Shown here one piece after another: positions 1 to 8,788 of a stretch of 45,272 bases of DNA. The notes under the pieces are model-generated. The model did no database searches and was not told the DNA's origin. It worked only from the letters and a program-made list of their open reading frames with translations. The number at the start of each line of letters is the position of its first letter. Position 1 is the stretch's first letter. The translations under genes and the position numbers were made by a program. Source of the stretch: Campylobacterales bacterium (GTDB lineage Bacteria; Campylobacterota; Campylobacteria; Campylobacterales; Sulfurimonadaceae); the NCBI GenBank assembly GCA_026390165.1, contig JAPLGM010000025.1, positions 93,768 to 139,039 on the forward strand. Direction: 5' to 3'.

Positions 1-334
1 TAATATTATTGTTCAGTCTATTGTGGATTCATCGGAGCAAATGAGTATCAATGCAAAAAATATTGAAAGGCTCGTTGGTGTTTCTGAAATAGTTGAGAGT
101 GTTGTACTGGAAACCGTAGTATCGATGAAAGAATCGATGGGTAATGTCAAATTAAACGCACAGAATTCAGCTAAAATAGCTGATGACTCCGTCAAAATTG
201 TTAATTCGGTTTCTAAAGTTAAGGAGCTAACATCTCAGAATGCTCGTAGTGTGGAAGAAATAGCGAGTGCTGCAGAGCATTTATACACTCTTACCGAGCA
301 TTTAAATTCGCAATTGCAGCAATTTAAGTCGTAA
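1..334 (+). CDS. Methyl-accepting chemotaxis protein, C-terminal fragment
   Basis: The reading frame is open from base 2 and stops at 332-334, so only about 110 C-terminal residues of a larger protein are present. They are a heptad-like Ser/Ala/Val/Glu-rich helix ending in a hydrophobic/Gln-rich tail (LNSQLQQFKS), typical of the descending helix of a chemoreceptor signalling hairpin. Many Campylobacterota receptors end this way. The conserved hairpin tip must lie upstream of the window, so the sensor domain and ligand cannot be judged. It ends 13 bases before the stop of the convergent nifA gene. MCP assignment is likely but rests on the helical tail only. Confidence 0.75.
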   Translation, partial: NIIVQSIVDSSEQMSINAKNIERLVGVSEIVESVVLETVVSMKESMGNVKLNAQNSAKIADDSVKIVNSVSKVKELTSQNARSVEEIASAAEHLYTLTEHLNSQLQQFKS

Positions 335-346
335 AGAGTACTTTTT

Positions 347-1981
347 TTATATTTCAATTCCATACTGTTTGATTTTATACCCTATTTGGCGTGCCGTCAT
401 TCCAAGCAGTCGTGCGGCTTTGGTTTGAATTCCATGGGAATCGGTTAATGCTTGCATGATAGAATCACGTTCGAGTTCATGGAGGCTTTTCTTGGTCATA
501 TGCCCGCTTGGTGGAAGATCTATTTGAGGTGTTGATAGCGGCACGTGCATCGTAATAGGCTGTGTCGTTGGGGCTATCTCGTTTTGCATATAAAGCTTTT
601 GATAGTTAAACGGCAATACATGAGCCAGCATCTCTGGCTGAAGCTCACCGTCGGGACAGATTAACACCATCCGCTCCATTGTGTTTTGGAGTTCACGGAT
701 ATTTCCCGGCCACGGATAATCAAGTAACAGTTCCATGGCAGCTTTGGTAAAGTACATATTTTTACGGTGCTCTTTCATAAAACGGCGAAGATAGTGTTCG
801 ATGAGCAATTTGACATCCTCATACCGCTCACGCAAAGGGGGTAAGTTAATGGGGATGACGTTGAGACGGTAAAAGAGATCTTCTCGAAATTCCCCTTTGC
901 GCACCATATCTTCGAGATTACGGTTAGTTGCCGCGACGAGTCGGACATTGGTTTTGATGGTTTTGTTTCCACCAACGCGCTCAAACTCTTGCTCTTGTAA
1001 AATACGAAGCAGTTTCACTTGGAGTGAGGGGGTAATATCACCGATCTCATCGAGAAACAGCGTCCCCCCATCGGCGAGTTCAAACCGCCCTTTACGCATC
1101 TCTCGTGCGTCGGTAAACGCCCCTTTTTCATGCCCAAAGAGTTCCGATTCGAGAAGGGTCTCGCTAATGGCGGCACAGTTGAGTTTGATAAACGGGCCGT
1201 TTTGACGACGGCTTAGATTATGGATGGCCGTGGCGATGAGCTCTTTTCCCGTTCCTGTTTCGCCACGGATCAAGATGGTGGCATCGGTGGGGGCAACGGT
1301 GTTGATGAGACTAAAAACGTGTTGCATTTTGGTGCTTTTACCCACGATGTTTTCAAATTTATACTCTTTTTGCATCTCCTCTTGGTAATACGTTTTGAGT
1401 TCGGTGATAGACTCTTTTTCTTTAACAATGGTTTGTTGCAGTTTGAGCGATCCGACAAAAAGGGATCCTACAATCGTCAGCATACGGACAATCTCATCAA
1501 AACCAAGAGGGCTATTCTTGCCGATGTTCGCCGAGATGACCCCCGTAACTTCATCATCTTGGAGAAGTGGTACTGCGACATACGAAACCATTTGCGTCGT
1601 GATATTCCCCATTTTATTGAGATAATCGATGTTGTTATGGATATTTTCGATGACAATAGGTTCACGACTCGATGCTGCCAATCCCGTAGCCCCCTCGCCA
1701 AAGCGATAGGTGGCCATTTTTTTCTGATACGATTCAAGGTCAATAGAGTTCAAAAGTTCTAACTCATTGAGCTCCTCTTTTTTCTTGAAAAGTGCGCACC
1801 GTTCGAGGTAACCATGTTGTTTGAGACGACGCATTGATTTCTCGATGCTCTCGTTAATATCGGTAGTGCTACTGAGAATCATGGCAATTTCATACAGTAG
1901 ATTGATCTCTTTGTACGCAAAGGTAAGCGAACAGGTTCGACACTCTTCTCTATCGGGGATATTGGCTTCAAACGTCATCAT
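347..1981 (-). CDS. nifA: Nif-specific sigma-54 activator NifA
   Basis: A 544-residue enhancer-binding protein that activates nif promoters with sigma-54. The order is an N-terminal GAF domain (about 25-185), an AAA+ central domain (about 210-450) with Walker A GETGTGKE near 240 and the sigma-54-contacting GAFTDA loop near 285, then a linker and a C-terminal Fis-type helix-turn-helix (KAARLLGMTARQIGYKIKQ). The linker lacks the Cys pair that marks oxygen-sensitive NifA proteins, but the N-terminus has CRTC at residues 14-17. The start is one of two adjacent ATGs at 1981 and 1978. The gene is divergent from the chemoreceptor at 2172 and shares a 190-base AT-rich intergenic region with it. It is the likely regulator of the sigma-54-like promoters in this window. 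Confidence 0.95.
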   Translation of the reverse strand: MMTFEANIPDREECRTCSLTFAYKEINLLYEIAMILSSTTDINESIEKSMRRLKQHGYLERCALFKKKEELNELELLNSIDLESYQKKMATYRFGEGATGLAASSREPIVIENIHNNIDYLNKMGNITTQMVSYVAVPLLQDDEVTGVISANIGKNSPLGFDEIVRMLTIVGSLFVGSLKLQQTIVKEKESITELKTYYQEEMQKEYKFENIVGKSTKMQHVFSLINTVAPTDATILIRGETGTGKELIATAIHNLSRRQNGPFIKLNCAAISETLLESELFGHEKGAFTDAREMRKGRFELADGGTLFLDEIGDITPSLQVKLLRILQEQEFERVGGNKTIKTNVRLVAATNRNLEDMVRKGEFREDLFYRLNVIPINLPPLRERYEDVKLLIEHYLRRFMKEHRKNMYFTKAAMELLLDYPWPGNIRELQNTMERMVLICPDGELQPEMLAHVLPFNYQKLYMQNEIAPTTQPITMHVPLSTPQIDLPPSGHMTKKSLHELERDSIMQALTDSHGIQTKAARLLGMTARQIGYKIKQYGIEI

Positions 1982-2076
1982 AATAGTATCTTTCTGTATT
2001 TAAGTATTGATATAAGTATAATAGAGGATATGTATAAATATAGCTAAAATATGTCTAAAAAATAGGCAATTTTATA

Positions 2077-2104
2077 ATCAATTGAATATTTTGTATCAAT
2101 TGAA
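2077..2104. repeat. Direct repeat of a palindromic 10-mer between nifA and a chemoreceptor gene
   Basis: ATCAATTGAA occurs at 2077-2086 and again at 2095-2104, 18 bases apart. Each copy contains the palindrome TCAATTGA. The pair lies in the divergent promoter region of nifA and the downstream chemoreceptor. It could be a tandem operator, but in an AT-rich spacer chance is possible. Confidence 0.4.
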
Positions 2105-2171
2105 CAACAAAAATATTTTTAAGTTAATATGATATGATAAATTTAAATTTTATTGTAAGTGGTGGTTGTTA

Positions 2172-3812
2172 ATGATGAATATGCACAGTTTACGAATTAA
2201 AATTATGGCGGCTACCCTTTCAATAGCTACGGTTGCAAGTTTGTTATTTATGTTTTTTGTTTACGATGTGCAGAAGAAACTGTACATGCAAGGAGTTGAT
2301 GAAAAACTGCAAGTAGCCGCGCAAGCGGGGAAACTTTATCTTGGAGATGATTTAGTCGATCGATTTGATCAAACCCGTCCAATGAGTCATGAGGAACATC
2401 TAAAACTTGTTCAAAAGCTTAGTGCCTATGCACAAGAGAACGGGATGGAATATATTTATCTGATGGTAAAAGATGGGGATAAAATTTATACGGTTGTCAG
2501 CAGTGCGACCCCAGATGAACTTAAAAATAGTGAATATGACCCATTTTATACCGAATATGACGCGAGCGAGGGGATAAAAAACGGCTTTAAAAATGGAATA
2601 GACAAGAATGCTTTTTATGAAGATACATCCGATAAATATGGAAAATTTCGTTCTTATTTACAAATAAATCAATCACTAGGAGGGAAACTTTTTTTGATTG
2701 GTGCGGATATGAGTGTTAGTAATATAAAGAGTTCGTTGAATGTACTTTTGGGCAAAAGTTTTTTAGTATTTTTACTTGTCTTTTTAATTGCAAGCAGTGT
2801 TTCTTGGTGGGTATCGACGGCTATCACTCGTCGCCTTTTTAGTTTGACATCTGAGGTAGAAAATCTTTCTAAAACGCGTGATTTGAAAATTTCATTTAAT
2901 CAATTTGGAAATGATGAGATTGCTCGATTGGCAAGTTCTCTGAATGATTTTGTACTATCGATACGTACGGTTGTCAGCGAAGCGATCAGTGTCTCAAAAG
3001 AAAATGTTGCGTTAGCATCAGAAACAGCGAGTGATGCAAATGGAGTAACGAAACAAATTTCCAATACGAGACACCTTGTTAATAAAAATCTTGAAGAAAT
3101 CGGTGCAATTAGCAGTCAGCTTCAATCGATGTCCAGTATGACAGAAAGTGTTGTTACATCATTAAATAAAGCCGACGGTGAACTCGAAACGACGATGAAA
3201 AGTATCCATAATGTTGCGGGTCAGGCAAAAAACAGTGCAGAAGAAGGAGCAAAAATCGCACAACAGCTACGTCAGCTCGAACAAGAAGCCGCACAAATTC
3301 GATCTATTCTTTCTATAATCGGGGACATTGCCGATCAAACCAATCTTCTCGCACTTAATGCCGCCATCGAAGCAGCCCGTGCAGGAGAACATGGGAGAGG
3401 ATTTGCGGTCGTTGCCGATGAAGTACGTAAATTAGCGGAAAAAACACAATCGAGTTTGACGGAAATAAGCGCTACTACCGAAGTGATTATCCGTTCCGTA
3501 GGTGATATCGCCGATGGGACTATCGCAAGCTCAGAGAGTATCATCGCTTTGGCCAAAACATCGGAAACATCCGAAGGATTGATAAGCAATGCAGCGGATG
3601 CAATGCGCGAAGCGGTAAAAGTAATGCATAAAGCACAAGAACATTATTTAACCCTTCTTAAGCGCGGTGAATTGGCTTCGGAGGGAATGGCAAATATTGA
3701 TTCAGATGCGGCTACGAATATCGATACTATGGTGAGGGTAGATCAAAAAATTAGTAGACTCAGCACCATGTCTTCTCACTTGGGAGATCAGCTTAATTAT
3801 TTCAAAATTTAA
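2172..3812 (+). CDS. Methyl-accepting chemotaxis protein with periplasmic sensor
   Basis: A full-length transmembrane chemoreceptor of about 546 residues. TM1 is near residues 10-28, followed by a periplasmic domain of about 160 residues (probably Cache-like), TM2 near 195-217, a HAMP linker, and the cytoplasmic hairpin with the classic tip [20 protein letters not shown] near 390-410. It would pass ligand or redox signals to CheA/CheW. A TTG at 2166 extends the frame by two codons, but ATG 2172 follows the purine-rich AAGTGGTGG at a better distance. It lacks a C-terminal CheB/CheR tether. Its neighbours are nifA (divergent) and the Tpx operon downstream, but it has no nif-type promoter, so a link to nitrogen fixation is only positional. 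Confidence 0.9.
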   Translation: MMNMHSLRIKIMAATLSIATVASLLFMFFVYDVQKKLYMQGVDEKLQVAAQAGKLYLGDDLVDRFDQTRPMSHEEHLKLVQKLSAYAQENGMEYIYLMVKDGDKIYTVVSSATPDELKNSEYDPFYTEYDASEGIKNGFKNGIDKNAFYEDTSDKYGKFRSYLQINQSLGGKLFLIGADMSVSNIKSSLNVLLGKSFLVFLLVFLIASSVSWWVSTAITRRLFSLTSEVENLSKTRDLKISFNQFGNDEIARLASSLNDFVLSIRTVVSEAISVSKENVALASETASDANGVTKQISNTRHLVNKNLEEIGAISSQLQSMSSMTESVVTSLNKADGELETTMKSIHNVAGQAKNSAEEGAKIAQQLRQLEQEAAQIRSILSIIGDIADQTNLLALNAAIEAARAGEHGRGFAVVADEVRKLAEKTQSSLTEISATTEVIIRSVGDIADGTIASSESIIALAKTSETSEGLISNAADAMREAVKVMHKAQEHYLTLLKRGELASEGMANIDSDAATNIDTMVRVDQKISRLSTMSSHLGDQLNYFKI

Positions 3813-3827
3813 AAAATGACAAATTTG

Positions 3828-3843
3828 TAGAATACTATTTGCA
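3828..3843 (+). promoter_or_regulatory. Sigma-54-like nif promoter for the tpx-ank-nitroreductase-ald-FDP operon
   Basis: TAGAAT-ACTAT-TTGCA, matching the window-wide NNGAA(C/T)-N5-(T/A)TGCA element. The GC is 35 bases before the ATG at 3877. No clear TGT-N10-ACA site was found upstream, which would lie inside the chemoreceptor gene. Confidence 0.65.
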
Positions 3844-3876
3844 TCCTCTCTAATAAAATGCCGAGAAGGATAAGAG

Positions 3877-4425
3877 ATGCACATTACTGTACATGGTACC
3901 CCAACATTACTTGAGGGGAAAGAGATAAAAATAGGGAGTGAAGCTCCAGCTGCTCGTGTTAGCTATTGTGACGGAAGTCAGAATGTTATTGGTATGATTG
4001 CCCCTACATCGCAACTACTGATTGCAATTCCTTCGCTAAAAACCGAAGTGTGTTCTTTGGGGGCAAAAAAATTTAATGAGCTGATCAAACAGTTCAAAAA
4101 ACTAAAAACAATTATGATTACAACCGATGATGTAGAATTTATTAACAATTTTGTAGCGAGTGAAGGGATTGACGGTGCTGATATCGTTATTGACACGAAT
4201 CGTGATTTTGCCAAACGATATGGATTACTGATCAGTGACGGGAAGTTAAAAGATCGTCTTGCTCGTGCTGTTTTCGTTATCGATCAAGAGGGAACGATCA
4301 GCTACAAAGAAGTTGTTCCTGAAATCACCGATGAAGTGGATTACGACAAATGCATTGAAGCAGTCGATAAAGCGGCTAATTTTAAGAAAAAAGGGCACGA
4401 CCACGAAAACTGGATGGGCGTCTGA
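3877..4425 (+). CDS. tpx: Thiol peroxidase (Tpx family), 1-Cys variant
   Basis: A 182-residue thioredoxin-fold peroxidase of the Tpx type, expected to reduce peroxides in the cytoplasm. The peroxidatic site is kept as PSLKTEVC (Thr56, Cys59), as is the downstream DGKLKDRLARAVFVID stretch. The resolving cysteine of E. coli Tpx (in SRFCGAEG) aligns with Val93 in NNFVASEG, so this is probably a 1-Cys enzyme that needs an external thiol, unless Cys31 or the Cys near residue 158 substitutes. It carries an extra C-terminal tail (KKKGHDHENWMGV). It is the first gene of a six-gene operon behind a nif-type promoter, which suggests peroxide defence during nitrogen fixation. Confidence 0.85.
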   Translation: MHITVHGTPTLLEGKEIKIGSEAPAARVSYCDGSQNVIGMIAPTSQLLIAIPSLKTEVCSLGAKKFNELIKQFKKLKTIMITTDDVEFINNFVASEGIDGADIVIDTNRDFAKRYGLLISDGKLKDRLARAVFVIDQEGTISYKEVVPEITDEVDYDKCIEAVDKAANFKKKGHDHENWMGV

Positions 4426-4464
4426 TTTCTTCACCACGAACGTTAAAATCTTTAAGGAAAAACA

Positions 4465-4899
4465 ATGGTAGATCAATATTTGACGTGGTTAAATAATCAC
4501 GATTTTTCGGGTGAAGATTTGGAAGAAAAAGGGTTTAATGGCAATACCCCCTTACTCTTAGCCGCATTGGAAGGCAATGCTATGATGGTGTCACGACTGA
4601 TTGAGGCAGGTGCAAACTTGTATGCGATCAATGGTGATTTTAATGGTGTATTGTTCAATGCTTGTTATTCCAATTGTCCTGAAGTTATCCGACTCTTAAT
4701 CGAAGCGGGTGCAGATATTGATGATACCAACGAAGAGGGGACAACCGCCCTTATGTATGCGGCCTCCGCATCACGTGTTGAATGTGTATCCATGTTGTTA
4801 TTGTTGGGTGCTAATGCACAGCTGCATAATGAAGATGGTTTTAGTGCGATCGAACTCACCTCGAACCGTGATATATTTCGGCAGCTGCGAAGTGCGTGA
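4465..4899 (+). CDS. Ankyrin-repeat protein
   Basis: A 144-residue soluble protein made almost wholly of ankyrin repeats: GNTPLLLAALEGNAMMVSRL near residues 25-45, a second repeat ending in VIRLLIEAGADI, and a third with GTTALMYAASASRVECVSML near 90-110. Such repeats usually bind other proteins. It has a good ribosome site (AAGGAAAAAC before ATG 4465) and follows tpx by 39 bases. Its stop overlaps the GTG start of the next gene, so the two are translationally coupled. A role as partner or chaperone for the nitroreductase or peroxidase next to it is inference only. Confidence 0.85.
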   Translation: MVDQYLTWLNNHDFSGEDLEEKGFNGNTPLLLAALEGNAMMVSRLIEAGANLYAINGDFNGVLFNACYSNCPEVIRLLIEAGADIDDTNEEGTTALMYAASASRVECVSMLLLLGANAQLHNEDGFSAIELTSNRDIFRQLRSA

Positions 4900-6100
4900 A
4901 CACACCCTTCTAACCCGCAAAAGAGTCGCGGAAAAAACGACTTTTTTGGATTGGGATTCCCAACCCTCGCTTTTTAAACGCTATCCCCATTTTTGTTATC
5001 GTGTATCCTTAAGAGATCATCCGTCACTGCAATGGTTGATGGAAACGAGATGCATAACGTCCGAGCAGATGGTTGCACATAAACCGTATTATCGTCTTAA
5101 CGTCCCTTCGGCAGGAAATCTTCACCCGATTGAAATATATGTACAGATTCGGAATATGACGGGCCTACTCAGTGGGATTTATCATCTCGAACCGTTGACG
5201 CAAGAACTTGTATTAATCAGCGAAATAGGTGCTGCAGGTATCGAGCCGTATTTGGGAGTGGAACATCGTTTTAACGGTGTGATTGTGATGATGTCCCTCG
5301 TCCCTTTTCGTTCATCATGGAAGTATGGATTACGTGCATGGCGCTATCTCTATCTCGATCTTGGGCATCAAATCGGCGCACTTGCCGCATCGGTACACTA
5401 TTTTGGGCACTATCTGACAAAAATGTTTACGAATGATACCGATGGACTTAATCGTATTATGGGGATGGGTGAAGATGAACGAATCGTGGCCGTTTATGGA
5501 GTCGGTGAGAGTTCTGTGCGACTTGCAAAACGCTTAGTTGCGCCATTGATACAAGTAGAGCCTACCGATTATACGAGTAGAATCCCTTTACTGGTATCTA
5601 ATATTAAAACGATACCTCTCTATTGTGAAATTCCCATCACTACGCATGGCAATGATTTTGTTGCTATCAATCATAGCCGCCGAAGTGCACGGAGTTTTTC
5701 TGCGGATTCGATGAGCGATACAGCGATTGTGGAATTGATGGGATTAAAAGCTCCTCCATCACTTGAAATCGTTACGTTGCTCTTACAGGTACATACTATG
5801 CATAGTGGTGTGTATCGAAAGGGACAATGTACCATACTAGGTGATTTTATCCCTGAGGTGATTCATTTACTTTTAGATCAGCGATTTATTACAGGTGCTA
5901 CTATGGTAGTATTGATGTACGGAGAGGCTTTTGATGCTCACTCACATATTGATGCAGGGATATATGCTCAGGATCTTTATTTGCTGTGTGAACACCTTGG
6001 TGTAGGATGCAGTGGAATTGGGGCATTTTATGATAATGAAGCGATACGCTGGTCGAATAATCCACTGCATTATGCGGTGGCTATAGGAGGAAGATCATGA
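4892..6100 (+). CDS. Double-domain SagB/ThcOx-type nitroreductase family protein
   Basis: About 402 residues from a GTG at 4892 that overlaps the ankyrin stop. An ATG far upstream at 4709 is in frame but lies wholly within the ankyrin gene and gives an unrelated N-terminus. There are two nitroreductase-fold halves. The first has PSAGNLHPIEIYVQ and RYLYLDLGHQIGALAASVHYFG, the SagB-type FMN and substrate region. The second starts near INHSRRSARSFS and ends with AGIYAQDLYLLCEHLGVGCS. SagB-like enzymes are FMN oxidoreductases, some of which oxidise azolines in peptides, but no peptide-modification partner is visible here. The substrate is unknown. The gene overlaps ald by four bases. Confidence 0.8.
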   Translation: MREHTLLTRKRVAEKTTFLDWDSQPSLFKRYPHFCYRVSLRDHPSLQWLMETRCITSEQMVAHKPYYRLNVPSAGNLHPIEIYVQIRNMTGLLSGIYHLEPLTQELVLISEIGAAGIEPYLGVEHRFNGVIVMMSLVPFRSSWKYGLRAWRYLYLDLGHQIGALAASVHYFGHYLTKMFTNDTDGLNRIMGMGEDERIVAVYGVGESSVRLAKRLVAPLIQVEPTDYTSRIPLLVSNIKTIPLYCEIPITTHGNDFVAINHSRRSARSFSADSMSDTAIVELMGLKAPPSLEIVTLLLQVHTMHSGVYRKGQCTILGDFIPEVIHLLLDQRFITGATMVVLMYGEAFDAHSHIDAGIYAQDLYLLCEHLGVGCSGIGAFYDNEAIRWSNNPLHYAVAIGGRS

Positions 6101-7191
6101 TAATCGGAGTTCCAAAAGAGATTAAAACAGATGAGTTTCGTGTTGGTATTACCCCTTCAGGGGTGAGTGAACTAGTTATGTATGGTAATCGTGTACTCAT
6201 CGAGACGGGTGCAGGATTAGGTAGTGGATTTGATGATGAAGCCTATACGCTTGCAGGTGCTATGATTATTGAGGATGTCGATGAAGTGTATGCACGCTCC
6301 GAGATGATTATGAAGGTCAAAGAACCTATTGAGGTAGAATATGAGCGACTTCGTGAGGGGCAAATCCTTTTTACCTATCTTCATCTCGCTGCTGATAAAC
6401 GATTGACCGAACTCCTTTGTACGAAAAAAATTACCGCTCTAGCCTATGAAACACTTCGCGTTGGACGACGATTGCCTCTGCTTGAACCCATGAGTGAAAT
6501 AGCAGGAAGGATGGCGACACTTTTTGGTGCGGTTCATTTGGGACGTTATAACGGTGGAAGCGGACGATTACTTGGTGGTACAGTTGGGGTTGAAAACAAT
6601 CATGTGGTGGTATTAGGTGCCGGAGTTGCTGGAAAAGCTGCTGCGGATGCGGCAGCAGGATTGGGTGCTCGGGTGAGTATGTTTGATATCAATATCGAGC
6701 GCTTGACCTACTTGCGTGATGTAATGAACCCTCGAGTGACGATGTTGATTTCAACACATGATGCGATATTAGATAGTATTAAAGAAGCGGATCTAGTCAT
6801 TGGTACGGTCTTGCTGCCAGGTGCCAAGGCACCTAAGCTTATTACGCGCGAGATGTTGGGAATTATGAAAAAGGGCTCTGTTCTTGTCGATGTTTCGATT
6901 GATCAGGGTGGGTGTTTTGAGACATCTCATGCTACTACGCATTCGTATCCGACATTTGAAGTGGACGGTATTATTCATTATTGTGTTGCTAATATGCCTG
7001 GAATGTATCCACATACGGCAACGATTGCTCTCACGAATGCAACCTTGCCGCATGCACTAAAAATTGCTTCGACACCACTGAATGTTCTTTTGAAAACTGA
7101 AGCTTATTCCGGTGCACTCAATACGTATAATGGAAATGTTATGAATGAAGCGGTGGCAATTGCGCATAATATGGTATGGAAGGCTTTTTAA
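6097..7191 (+). CDS. ald: Alanine dehydrogenase
   Basis: A 364-residue NAD-dependent alanine dehydrogenase, interconverting pyruvate plus ammonium with L-alanine. The N-terminus MIIGVPKEIKTDEFRVGITP and the catalytic MKVKEP and FTYLHLAADK segments are characteristic. The Rossmann motif GAGVAGKAAADAAAGLGA is near 170, and DVSIDQGGCFETSHATTHS near 265 is the family signature. The length fits the family (about 370). ATG 6097 overlaps the preceding stop (ATGA). Placement in a nif-type operon suggests it captures newly fixed ammonium as alanine, or burns alanine for reductant. The direction cannot be read from sequence. Confidence 0.95.
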   Translation: MIIGVPKEIKTDEFRVGITPSGVSELVMYGNRVLIETGAGLGSGFDDEAYTLAGAMIIEDVDEVYARSEMIMKVKEPIEVEYERLREGQILFTYLHLAADKRLTELLCTKKITALAYETLRVGRRLPLLEPMSEIAGRMATLFGAVHLGRYNGGSGRLLGGTVGVENNHVVVLGAGVAGKAAADAAAGLGARVSMFDINIERLTYLRDVMNPRVTMLISTHDAILDSIKEADLVIGTVLLPGAKAPKLITREMLGIMKKGSVLVDVSIDQGGCFETSHATTHSYPTFEVDGIIHYCVANMPGMYPHTATIALTNATLPHALKIASTPLNVLLKTEAYSGALNTYNGNVMNEAVAIAHNMVWKAF

Positions 7192-7509
7192 ATGAATGAG
7201 ACAGATAAAGCACACGAAATATTAGCAATTTATCGTTTTTACAAAATGGATGGAAAGCTCTATCATTATAACGAGGATAATCGCCTCGATGAACTGTTTG
7301 ATGCCGTTGTCTATGCGATCAATGATTGCGGTATCCTCAAACCGCTCCTTCCTAAAGAGGAGTTTGTTGTCCCCTGTCGCGGATTGTTGAATAAAGAGCG
7401 TGCATGGTTACAGCGGTTTGAACACCAAGATACACGGGCTTTTTTCCTCAGTGATATTTATGACTTTTTGAAGTTGTTTACGGGTCGGACGAGACTGCGA
7501 GTAGGTTAA
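7192..7509 (+). CDS. Small protein of unknown function in the tpx-FDP operon
   Basis: A 105-residue protein whose ATG directly follows the ald stop codon, so it is probably coupled. It has no signal peptide or membrane segment. It is rich in charged and aromatic residues (HEILAIYRFYKMDGKLYHY at the start, FLSDIYDFLKLF near the end) and has one Cys in FVVPCRGLL and one in NDCGIL. I do not recognise the family. Its position between alanine dehydrogenase and the flavodiiron protein behind a nif-type promoter is the only functional hint. Confidence 0.75.
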   Translation: MNETDKAHEILAIYRFYKMDGKLYHYNEDNRLDELFDAVVYAINDCGILKPLLPKEEFVVPCRGLLNKERAWLQRFEHQDTRAFFLSDIYDFLKLFTGRTRLRVG

Positions 7510-7558
7510 CTCGAACACATTATGCATTATTTTTTGAAAAGAGTCCAAAAGGATGCAG

Positions 7559-8788
7559 ATGCTCCCCGATATTGTCGAAATTAAACCAAACGTTTATTTT
7601 ACTGGCGCGTTTGATCCGAAAATCCGCACCTTTGACATCATTATGAAAACTGCCAATGGAAGTTCGTACAATAGCTATATCGTTCGCGGAAGCGAAGGGG
7701 TAGCCGTTATGGATACGGTAAAAAAAGAGTTTAGTCGTGATTTTTTTCTCAGACTTGAACGTGTATGTGAGTATGCTGAGATTCGTTACATCGTTTTACA
7801 TCATTTGGAACCTGACCATTCGGGCGCTTTAATTGAACTCATGAAACGCGCGCCCGATGCACAATTGATTATTTCAGGACGTGCGGTGATGATGCTCAAA
7901 GGGATTATCAAAACAGACATCCCCTACGAGATCGCTACGGCGGGGAAAATTATCTCTTTGGGGGATAAGACGATAGAGTTTATTATGACACCGTTTCTGC
8001 ATTGGCCTGACACCATGAGCAGTTTTTTGCATGAAGACAAACTTCTCTTTAGCGGTGATGTTTTCGGGAGCCACTACTACGATGAGCGGCTGTTTGATGA
8101 CGCTGTGGGCGATTTTATGTATGCTTTTCAATACTATTATGACCATATTATGCGTCCGTTTAAACAGCATGTTCTTACAGCCTTAAATCTCTATCGAAAA
8201 TTTGATTTTGACATTATTGCCCCGTTGCATGGGCCAATATTGCGAACCAACCCCCAAAGTTATCTTGATAAATATGCGCAATGGAGTTCAGAATCGAAGT
8301 TCCGAAAAAATGAATTGGGGATGAAAATGCTCTCTATTTTTTATATTTCCAGTTACGACAATACGCATAAAATGGCCCAAAAAGTGATGCAGGGTGCGGA
8401 TAGTGTTGAGGGGATACGGGCGAGTATGTACGACTTGGCATCATTGGATGAACAAAATATGATTGATTTACTCGAAGAGTCTGATGCCATTATGATCGGT
8501 TCTCCGACGATTAACGGTGATGCTGTGAAGCCCGCATGGGATTTGCTCTCTTGTATGGCATATCTAGAGAGTATTGGTAAAGTTGGAGCAACATTTGGAT
8601 CGTACGGGTGGACAGGTGAAGCGCCTGAGATGCTCCATGAACGTTTGCGTGGATTGAAATTCCGTGTGCCATTGAAGCCCTTGAAAATCAAGTTAATCCC
8701 CACCGAAGAAGAGCTTGATGGGTGTGTTGCTTTTGGACGAGAGCTCGCGGAGATCGCGATGGGGAAGATGATTGAGATGACGATCTAA
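7559..8788 (+). CDS. Flavodiiron protein (FprA-type A flavoprotein)
   Basis: A flavodiiron oxidase of about 409 residues that reduces O2 to water (or NO to N2O). The N-terminal metallo-beta-lactamase domain carries the di-iron ligands in HHLEPDHSG near residue 80, HWPDTM near 145, GDVFGS near 165 and LHGPI near 225. The C-terminal flavodoxin domain (about 255-400) binds FMN. There is no rubredoxin extension, so this is a class A enzyme. An ATG at 7553 is two codons upstream, but AAAAGG at 7547-7552 sits six bases before ATG 7559, which decides the start. Flavodiiron proteins protect nitrogenase from O2 in heterocysts, and the nif-type operon supports the same role here. Its stop overlaps that of the convergent Cache gene. 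Confidence 0.92.
   Translation: MLPDIVEIKPNVYFTGAFDPKIRTFDIIMKTANGSSYNSYIVRGSEGVAVMDTVKKEFSRDFFLRLERVCEYAEIRYIVLHHLEPDHSGALIELMKRAPDAQLIISGRAVMMLKGIIKTDIPYEIATAGKIISLGDKTIEFIMTPFLHWPDTMSSFLHEDKLLFSGDVFGSHYYDERLFDDAVGDFMYAFQYYYDHIMRPFKQHVLTALNLYRKFDFDIIAPLHGPILRTNPQSYLDKYAQWSSESKFRKNELGMKMLSIFYISSYDNTHKMAQKVMQGADSVEGIRASMYDLASLDEQNMIDLLEESDAIMIGSPTINGDAVKPAWDLLSCMAYLESIGKVGATFGSYGWTGEAPEMLHERLRGLKFRVPLKPLKIKLIPTEEELDGCVAFGRELAEIAMGKMIEMTI

Noticed and set aside
1220-1762. A 180-codon plus-strand reading frame inside nifA
   Set aside because: It is antisense to a well-conserved gene, gives a low-complexity Phe/Asp/Arg-rich product and has no ribosome site.
4709-4891. N-terminal extension of the nitroreductase from an ATG at 4709
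   Set aside because: This stretch is another frame of the ankyrin gene and gives a sequence unlike nitroreductases. GTG 4892 at the overlap fits better.
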